This document shows positions 40,957-45,890 of a stretch of DNA of 45,890 nt, piece by piece (within the stretch, counting starts at the first letter, position 1; every line of letters starts with the position of its first letter). The DNA comes from Sulfuriferula multivorans (lineage in GTDB: Bacteria; Pseudomonadota; Gammaproteobacteria; Burkholderiales; Sulfuriferulaceae): positions 1 to 45,890 of the forward strand of contig NZ_BGOW01000045.1 in NCBI RefSeq assembly GCF_003851125.1, given 5' to 3'. The notes beneath the pieces are model-generated. The model had not been told where the DNA came from and did no database searches. It worked only from the letters and a program-made list of their open reading frames with translations. Position numbers and translations under genes: made by a program.

Positions 40957-40983
40957 TAAAGCTTCGGCTAGTCCTGCCGATAA
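40957..40983 (+). promoter_or_regulatory. Sigma-28 (FliA) promoter upstream of rpfG
   Basis: TAAAGCTT (40957-40964), exactly 11 bp, then GCCGATAA (40976-40983) matches the enteric/beta sigma-28 consensus TAAAGTTT-N11-GCCGATAA at 15 of 16 positions with exact spacing. Transcription should start near 40990. That makes an ATG at 40994 leaderless and supports the rpfG start at 41030. Confidence 0.75.
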
Positions 40984-41029
40984 TATTAATATAATGACAT
41001 TCCATGTCGAATCTCTGCCAAACGGGATC

Positions 41030-42097
41030 ATGACCAATTTCAATATGCCCACAACCAGTACAGTTCTGATACTTGATGACCAGGCGACCAGCCGCACTAT
41101 CCTCGCCCAGGTCGTGCGCGGTATAGGCACCGGTATCAGCGTACAAGAGGAAACCTCGCCTTCCGCTGCGCTGGCCTGGGCGGCAGCCCACTCCGCCGAT
41201 CTGGTGCTGGCAGATTATTTAATGCCCGACATGAATGGTGTCGAGTTTATTAGCCGCTTGCGTCAATTACCCGGCTATCAGCACGTTCCAGTCGTCATGG
41301 TCACCATCAAGCAGGATATGGAAACGCGTTATGCTGCACTGGACGCAGGGATGACCGATTTCCTGACCAAGCCCGTGGACATGCGCGAGTGCTTTTCACG
41401 CTGTCGCAACCTGCTGACGCAGCGCCACCAGCAACTGGCACTGGAAGACAAGAGCCGCGTTCTGGAAGATATGGTTAGCGTGGCCACTGAAGAAATCCGC
41501 TGCCGTGAAAGGGAAACCCTGATGCGGCTGGCTCGCGCTGGCGAATACCGCGATACCGATACGGCCAGGCATTTGCTACGCATGTCGCGTTATAGTCGCA
41601 TACTGGCAGATGCACTCGGGCTGCCTGAAGAGGAAGCGGAGCTCATAGAACTTGCTGCGCCACTGCACGATATCGGAAAAATCGGTATTCCCGACAGCAT
41701 CTTGCGCAAAAACGGGCCACTCACGGATGCAGAGATTGCCGTCATGCGCCAGCACCCGAAAATCGGTCACGACATCCTGGCAAACAGCCCGTCCAAGTAT
41801 CTGCGGCTGGGCGGTGAAATCGCCCTGGCCCATCATGAACGCTACGACGGGTCGGGCTACCCGCTTGGCACTTCAGGCCAGGAGATACCGCTTTCTGCGC
41901 GCATCGTGGCTATCGCGGACGTACTGGACGCGCTTACCTCGGTACGTCCCTACAAGTCAGCCTGGAGCATCGAAGCAGCCATGCAGTATTTGCTCAAGGA
42001 AAGCGGCCAGCATTTCGATCCTGAACTGGTAAAAATCATGCTTACACTCGGCGCGAATGTGCAAAAAATACAGTCGGAATTTGCCGATCTCCCCTGA
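41030..42097 (+). CDS. rpfG: RpfG-type response regulator with HD-GYP c-di-GMP phosphodiesterase
   Basis: RpfG receives phosphate from RpfC and hydrolyses c-di-GMP, turning the DSF signal into lower c-di-GMP. From the ATG at 41030 it is 355 residues: a receiver domain (about 10-130, VLILDDQ, phosphoacceptor Asp62 in LADYLMPDMNG, LTKP lysine near 114), a linker helix, and the HD-GYP domain (about 160-345) with RLARAGEYRD, HDIGKIGIPDSIL (HD 213-214) and HHERYDGSGYPLG (GYP 276-278). An earlier ATG at 40994 exists but lies almost at the predicted sigma-28 transcription start. The gene is first of rpfG-REC-rpfC. Confidence 0.92.
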   Translation: MTNFNMPTTSTVLILDDQATSRTILAQVVRGIGTGISVQEETSPSAALAWAAAHSADLVLADYLMPDMNGVEFISRLRQLPGYQHVPVVMVTIKQDMETRYAALDAGMTDFLTKPVDMRECFSRCRNLLTQRHQQLALEDKSRVLEDMVSVATEEIRCRERETLMRLARAGEYRDTDTARHLLRMSRYSRILADALGLPEEEAELIELAAPLHDIGKIGIPDSILRKNGPLTDAEIAVMRQHPKIGHDILANSPSKYLRLGGEIALAHHERYDGSGYPLGTSGQEIPLSARIVAIADVLDALTSVRPYKSAWSIEAAMQYLLKESGQHFDPELVKIMLTLGANVQKIQSEFADLP

Positions 42098-42121
42098 CCC
42101 TCGCGCTTGAGGAATCTATAA

Positions 42122-42619
42122 ATGTGCGCCATGATGCTGATATCCTCTTCTTCTCAGCATTTATTCTCATTCGCTTCCATCAGTCATATGTCCGTCCGCA
42201 ATATACGCAGTGCGCCTACCTATCGCCAGACCGTGCTCATCATTGATGATCAACCCATGGTCCTGGCGATCCATACTGCCGTGATGAAATCCATTTCCAT
42301 GGATTTGCGCATTGTAGCCATGACCGATCCCAAGGCCGCGCTCGAATGGCTGGGTCAAAAACAGGTAGACCTGATTGTCACCGATTACCGGATGTATCAG
42401 ATGGATGGCATCCATTTCATCCATGCCGTACGCGATTCAAGAATCGAGCCCATGTGTCCGATAATCGTGGTGACAGCGCTGAAAGATGAAAATATTCATC
42501 AGCAATTGCTGAAAGCAGGCGTCACGGCCTGCCTGACCAAGCCCGCACGCGCAGCACAGCTGTCAAAAATAGCTCGTACCCTGCTCGAAAATGGCAGGCG
42601 GCAATACACTACGCGGTAA
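42122..42619 (+). CDS. Stand-alone receiver-domain protein between rpfG and rpfC
   Basis: A 165-residue protein consisting of one receiver domain after a 37-residue leader. It shows TVLIIDDQPMV (acidic pair), the phosphoacceptor in LIVTDYRMYQMDG (about D87), VVTALKD and LTKPARAAQL (Lys), so it should be phosphorylatable. It has no output domain. A GAGG ribosome site 9 nt upstream supports the ATG at 42122; a second ATG at 42188 would remove a poorly conserved leader but has no such site. Lying between rpfG and rpfC, it may be a second target or a phosphate sink for RpfC. Canonical Xanthomonas rpf loci have no such gene at this place, as far as I recall. Confidence 0.85.
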   Translation: MCAMMLISSSSQHLFSFASISHMSVRNIRSAPTYRQTVLIIDDQPMVLAIHTAVMKSISMDLRIVAMTDPKAALEWLGQKQVDLIVTDYRMYQMDGIHFIHAVRDSRIEPMCPIIVVTALKDENIHQQLLKAGVTACLTKPARAAQLSKIARTLLENGRRQYTTR

Positions 42620-42631
42620 AGCAGACCAACC

Positions 42632-44776
42632 ATGAGCATGCTGGGAAAAATGAAAATCTGGTTCACCGATCATGTTGCGAGATGCGACAGGGTGGAGCTT
42701 GAGCAATCGTTGATTCGGCTGGGTATCGGATTATCTATCTTAGCTTTCCTAATAGTCAGGCTAACTGTCCGCAATACGCTTACAAATAATGATTTGATAG
42801 CCATAAAAATTATCAGCGTCTTCTTATTTTTAACCCTTATCATAATTGGCACCATTCTTTATACGGGAAAATCTTCAGTCACTCGCAGACTCGCAGGTGC
42901 TTGGCTAGATCAAGGTAGTACCACTTTGTTTATGTTACTCACCGGGGAAGCAGGCGTCCTTTTGGTTGGTATATATTTATGGGTAATTTTTGGTAACGGG
43001 TTTAGATATGGCAACAAATACCTCTTCCATGCCCAAACATTAAGTGTTGCAGGGTTCGTTTTTACGTCACAAGTTAACCCATACTGGCTGGAACATACCA
43101 CCATAGGTTATGGGCTGCTATTGATGCTAACCGCTTTGCCAATTTATGTCGCCGCATTAATTAGCAGAATGAACGAAGCCAAGCTTAAAGCTGAAGAAGC
43201 CAGCACCGCGAAAACCCGCTTTGTGGCCAACATGAGTCATGAGATTCGCACGCCACTCAATGGCATTATCGGTATCGGCACCTTGTTTAAAGCCACCCCG
43301 CTCAACAGCGAGCAACGGGATTTGCTCGACACCCTGGACAGTTCTTCCAGATTACTGGTATCCCTTCTGAATAATGTGCTGGATTTCGCCAAAATCGAGG
43401 ATGGCAAACTGACTATCGAGCACACCAGCTTTTCCGTACATAAGCTGCTGGAAGAAACCGTAAAAATTTTTCATTCCAATGCTGAAGCCAAAAATATCCA
43501 CCTGGATACCCATATCGCAACCACAACGGACATGCTGCGCGGCGATCCTCATCGGCTGCAGCAGGTGCTTGCCAATCTGGTAGGCAACGCGATCAAATTC
43601 ACGGAACTTGGCGGCGTCACCCTATCCGTCACCTTGCTCGGGGAAGACGAGCATCACTGCAACCTACGTTTTGAAGTCGCAGATACCGGCGTAGGCATTC
43701 CCACCAGTGCACAGGGCAAAATATTTGAGAGCTTTACCCAGGCTGACATCTCCACGACCCGTCGCTTCGGTGGTAGCGGGCTGGGGCTGACCATTTCCAA
43801 GCATCTGGTGGAAGCCATGGGGGGACGCCTCTCTTTTGAAAGCGCAGAAAATATGGGCAGCCGCTTCTGGTTTGACATGCCGCTGGAAAAAACGCTGTTG
43901 ACTCAGCCCGAACATGACTGGGTCGTGCCGTTAGCAGCTACGCGTGATGCCCACCTCGGTAGTTCGCTGCGCATCCTGGTATGCGAGGACGATGCCACCA
44001 ATCAGAAAATACTGCTGCGCTTACTCGAGCTGGCCGGTCATCAGGCCTCTTTGGCCAACAATGGCGAAGAATTGCTCGACCACCTTGAACGCGCCAGCTT
44101 CGATCTGGTTATTGCCGATCTCAATATGGCGGGCATGAGCGGAACGGATGCCTTGAAGCTCTATCGCTTCACCAGGCCGGACGACACTCGCACACGTTTC
44201 ATACTGCATACCGCCGATGCCACTCCTGGTGCGCGCCAGTCAGGCAAGGAAGCCGGGTTCGATGCCTTCCTGAGCAAACCTGTAGATGCCTCCACTTTGT
44301 TCAGCACCATCGCAAACCTGCTGGGCATGCCTGCCACCACCTCTGAAACCTGGCTGAATACGGTCATGGGCGGTTCCCATCCCAATCCGATTCCGGCCAG
44401 TTCGGAAACCAACGCAGTGCTGGATGCCGCCACGCTCAGCGAACTGGAAATCCTGGGGGCGGGGGATGCCTTGTTTGTGCAACGCCTATTACGCAACTAT
44501 TTGCGTGATTCAAGCGAATTACTGGACAAGATCGAATACGCGGTCAAGCACAAACAATACGGCGCACTGCGCGACCATTGCCACGCGCTCAAAGGCAATA
44601 GCCTGAGCGTCGGTGCCCGAGGGGTCTTCGTCCGCGCCGAAACCATGGATCAAGCTGATCCTGGCGAACTGCGCTTTCGCGGTATCGCCATGCTCGGACT
44701 TTTACGCACTGACTACACAGCGGCGCGGGCTGCTATCGAAGACTATCTCAGTCGTCGGCAGACAGCCGCGCGCTGA
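42632..44776 (+). CDS. rpfC: RpfC-type hybrid sensor kinase for DSF
   Basis: RpfC senses cis-2-unsaturated fatty acid signals (DSF) and phosphorylates RpfG. The 714-residue protein has an N-terminal membrane input domain of about five helices (33-47, 54-78, 98-121, 133-148 and 156-178). HisKA follows ([13 protein letters not shown]203), then HATPase (N-box in [29 protein letters not shown]), a receiver (CEDDATNQK, phosphoacceptor D496 in [14 protein letters not shown] lysine) and a C-terminal HPt domain ([11 protein letters not shown]651). All phosphorelay residues are present. The opening [14 protein letters not shown] resembles other RpfC proteins. The stop is 4 bp from the stop of the convergent rpfF gene. 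Confidence 0.93.
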   Translation: MSMLGKMKIWFTDHVARCDRVELEQSLIRLGIGLSILAFLIVRLTVRNTLTNNDLIAIKIISVFLFLTLIIIGTILYTGKSSVTRRLAGAWLDQGSTTLFMLLTGEAGVLLVGIYLWVIFGNGFRYGNKYLFHAQTLSVAGFVFTSQVNPYWLEHTTIGYGLLLMLTALPIYVAALISRMNEAKLKAEEASTAKTRFVANMSHEIRTPLNGIIGIGTLFKATPLNSEQRDLLDTLDSSSRLLVSLLNNVLDFAKIEDGKLTIEHTSFSVHKLLEETVKIFHSNAEAKNIHLDTHIATTTDMLRGDPHRLQQVLANLVGNAIKFTELGGVTLSVTLLGEDEHHCNLRFEVADTGVGIPTSAQGKIFESFTQADISTTRRFGGSGLGLTISKHLVEAMGGRLSFESAENMGSRFWFDMPLEKTLLTQPEHDWVVPLAATRDAHLGSSLRILVCEDDATNQKILLRLLELAGHQASLANNGEELLDHLERASFDLVIADLNMAGMSGTDALKLYRFTRPDDTRTRFILHTADATPGARQSGKEAGFDAFLSKPVDASTLFSTIANLLGMPATTSETWLNTVMGGSHPNPIPASSETNAVLDAATLSELEILGAGDALFVQRLLRNYLRDSSELLDKIEYAVKHKQYGALRDHCHALKGNSLSVGARGVFVRAETMDQADPGELRFRGIAMLGLLRTDYTAARAAIEDYLSRRQTAAR

Positions 44777-44780
44777 GTCC

Positions 44781-45674
44781 TCATGCGATAGCTTGCTCTG
44801 CTATAGCCGGCTCCGTCACTTTGCGGTTCTGCGCCCGTACCAGACGCTCCATGATCTTGAGATCGCGTTCACTCAAGCGCAGCGCCGCATCCACCCAAAT
44901 CTCGGTGATTTCGTATAATTCTTCTACAGTAAGCGGGTTTACACGCTGCTTGGCGCGCTGTATGGCCTGGAAAGAATTCAACGAACGGTGATTCTTGCGT
45001 ATCCAGTCGTACAGGGCTTTTTCCCCCTGCCCGTCTTCGGCCAGCACATCCACCACTCCCATCCCATACAATTCCGTCGCTGTATAAACCTTGCCTGAAC
45101 GCACCATGGTATCGGCCGCCTGCATTCCGATTTTGCGCGACAGAAAGCTGAACGCACCCATACCCGGAAAGAGATTAAACAGCACCTCGGGCAAACCCAT
45201 TAACGCACTTTTCTCGGCGATCATCACGTGTGCGGAAAGCGCCGACTCGAATCCTCCCCCCATTGCCTGTCCCTGAACCAGGGAAATGGTCGTAATTGGG
45301 GCCCGCATATTGTAGTAAGTCCACACGTTATCAATGCACAACTTGGCATATGATAAGAGACCTTCTCGATCTTGTTGTGTAATTGCGCGGCGAAATGTGG
45401 CTAGGTCACCACCAAGATTAAACACTCCTGGAAGATCGGAGGCCAGAACCATGTAATTAGCCTGTTTAATTTGTCCATTGGTTACAACACGCCCTTTAAA
45501 GCTCTCAAGGTTATATTGATACATCAAGAGATCTTGTAAAACAGTTCGTGTAAAACATGGCCGAGGTTCGGGCCTCATGAACGACCACATGACACCATAT
45601 TCTTCATCGAAACGGGTGCGGATCTGTTCAAAGTTGTCATTGCTGTACTGCTGGAATTCCACTACTGCGTTCAT
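44781..45674 (-). CDS. rpfF: DSF synthase RpfF (enoyl-CoA hydratase family)
   Basis: RpfF is a crotonase-fold enzyme with dehydratase and thioesterase activity that makes the diffusible signal factor from 3-hydroxyacyl-ACP. The 297-residue protein starts MNAVVEFQQYSNDNFEQI after AGGAGAAA. The oxyanion-hole and catalytic region reads GQAMGGGFESALSAHVMIAE with Glu143, followed by Glu163 in LPEVLFNLFPGMGAFSFLSR. These correspond to Glu141 and Glu161 of Xanthomonas RpfF. The DLPGVFNLGGDLATF segment is also typical. It converges on rpfC with a 4-bp gap. An IS5-family end lies 125 bp upstream of the start codon and may have changed the promoter. Confidence 0.94.
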   Translation of the reverse strand: MNAVVEFQQYSNDNFEQIRTRFDEEYGVMWSFMRPEPRPCFTRTVLQDLLMYQYNLESFKGRVVTNGQIKQANYMVLASDLPGVFNLGGDLATFRRAITQQDREGLLSYAKLCIDNVWTYYNMRAPITTISLVQGQAMGGGFESALSAHVMIAEKSALMGLPEVLFNLFPGMGAFSFLSRKIGMQAADTMVRSGKVYTATELYGMGVVDVLAEDGQGEKALYDWIRKNHRSLNSFQAIQRAKQRVNPLTVEELYEITEIWVDAALRLSERDLKIMERLVRAQNRKVTEPAIAEQAIA

Positions 45675-45799
45675 TATTTTCTCCTGGTATATCGAGGGAT
45701 GACTCTGCCGGCGCATGTGCGCGTTGTCAGTGGTATCACAAAAATATTTCGGCGTAAATATTCTTTCTAATCAAAAATAAATATACTGCCTGATCGTTA

Positions 45800-45890
45800 G
45801 ATAGTGTCGTCACGAGATAGCGAGCCAAAGCACCAAGCAGCGTATGCGGACTGCGGCCAGGAATGAGGAAGCGTTTTTAACGTAGCGCGT
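45800..45890 (-). mobile_element. IS5-family insertion sequence, 3' end (cut by window edge)
   Basis: The element begins at 45800 with GATAGTGTCGTCACG, preceded by TTA (IS5-type YTAR target). This equals the inverted complement of the left-edge terminus with one mismatch in 15 bases, so it is the opposite inverted repeat of the same or a very similar element. It is oriented like the left copy and runs out of the window. Confidence 0.85.
45810..45890 (-). CDS. IS5-family transposase, C-terminal fragment (partial)
   Basis: The last 26 codons of a transposase, TRYVKNASSFLAAVRIRCLV followed by LWLAIS and a TGA inside the inverted repeat. The RYxKxxxSFLAAVxIRCxxLWL pattern is the usual C-terminus of IS427-group IS5 transposases (second frame). 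It reads toward rpfF, so readthrough from the element could enter that gene. Only this fragment is present, so completeness cannot be judged. Confidence 0.82.
   Translation of the reverse strand, partial: TRYVKNASSFLAAVRIRCLVLWLAIS

Noticed and set aside
45746-45753. GCCGAAAT (minus strand) as a sigma-28 -10 box for rpfF
   Set aside because: At 11-bp spacing the -35 position reads GATTAGAA, which does not match TAAAGTTT.
1-45890. A circular molecule closed by a single IS copy, or a 46-kb composite transposon
   Set aside because: The end orientations would permit a single-IS circle, but joining 45799 to 181 puts a TAA seven codons upstream in the remnant gene's frame with no start between, so it does not restore the gene. 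The contents are chromosomal core genes without replication or mobility functions. A contig ending at repeated IS copies is simpler.

Overview
The window looks like a chromosomal segment of a flagellated, free-living betaproteobacterium. This is inferred from the FlhDC master regulator, the order flhB-flhA-flhF-flhG-fliA-motC-motD, the beta-type sdhCDAB-sdhE-gltA-sucA-sucB order and the Rpf/DSF system. I would guess the Nitrosomonadales (Sulfuricella/Gallionella-like lineages), but no marker gene settles it. No tRNA, rRNA, CRISPR array or plasmid/phage core genes were seen.

Layout. (1) 1-586: the 5' end of an IS5-family element and, directly abutting it, a gene stump (SGNH-hydrolase-like C-terminus). 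(2) 0.7-8.1 kb: sbcB-rimO, a tiny membrane protein, a ZIP metal transporter, an AsmA-family protein, a secreted spondin-domain protein behind phased repeats, and a small frameshifted membrane protein. (3) 8.3-30.7 kb: motility and cyclic-di-GMP block. It has three GGDEF/EAL proteins, two HDOD proteins, both stator systems (motCD and motAB), the flagellar export/placement/sigma-28 operon, a DsrE-like lipoprotein and flhDC. (4) 30.7-40.8 kb: a tightly packed carbon operon read leftwards, maeB-sdhCDAB-sdhE-gltA-sucA-sucB. (5) 41.0-45.7 kb: a DSF quorum-sensing locus, rpfG-REC-rpfC facing rpfF. (6) 45.8-45.9 kb: the 3' end of a second, same-orientation IS5-family element, so both edges lie in IS sequence.

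How it fits together. FliA (sigma-28) is encoded at 13 kb, and a near-perfect sigma-28 promoter (15 of 16 consensus bases at exact spacing) lies before rpfG. This suggests that the DSF receptor and c-di-GMP phosphodiesterase operon is switched on late in the flagellar cascade. Two cassettes pair a GGDEF-EAL enzyme with an HDOD protein on either side of motAB-flhDC.

The most unusual event is in the TCA operon. A 265-bp MITE-like element with 29-bp terminal inverted repeats and a TTA duplication has inserted into codon 3 of sdhE. Removing it in silico restores an ATG overlapping the sdhB stop (ATGA) and an in-frame MIKLNRLRW start. The same sdhE frame also runs without a stop into gltA through an A6 run, and a second gene (7810) is broken at a T7 run. 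Homopolymer sequencing errors must therefore be excluded before either frame change is believed.
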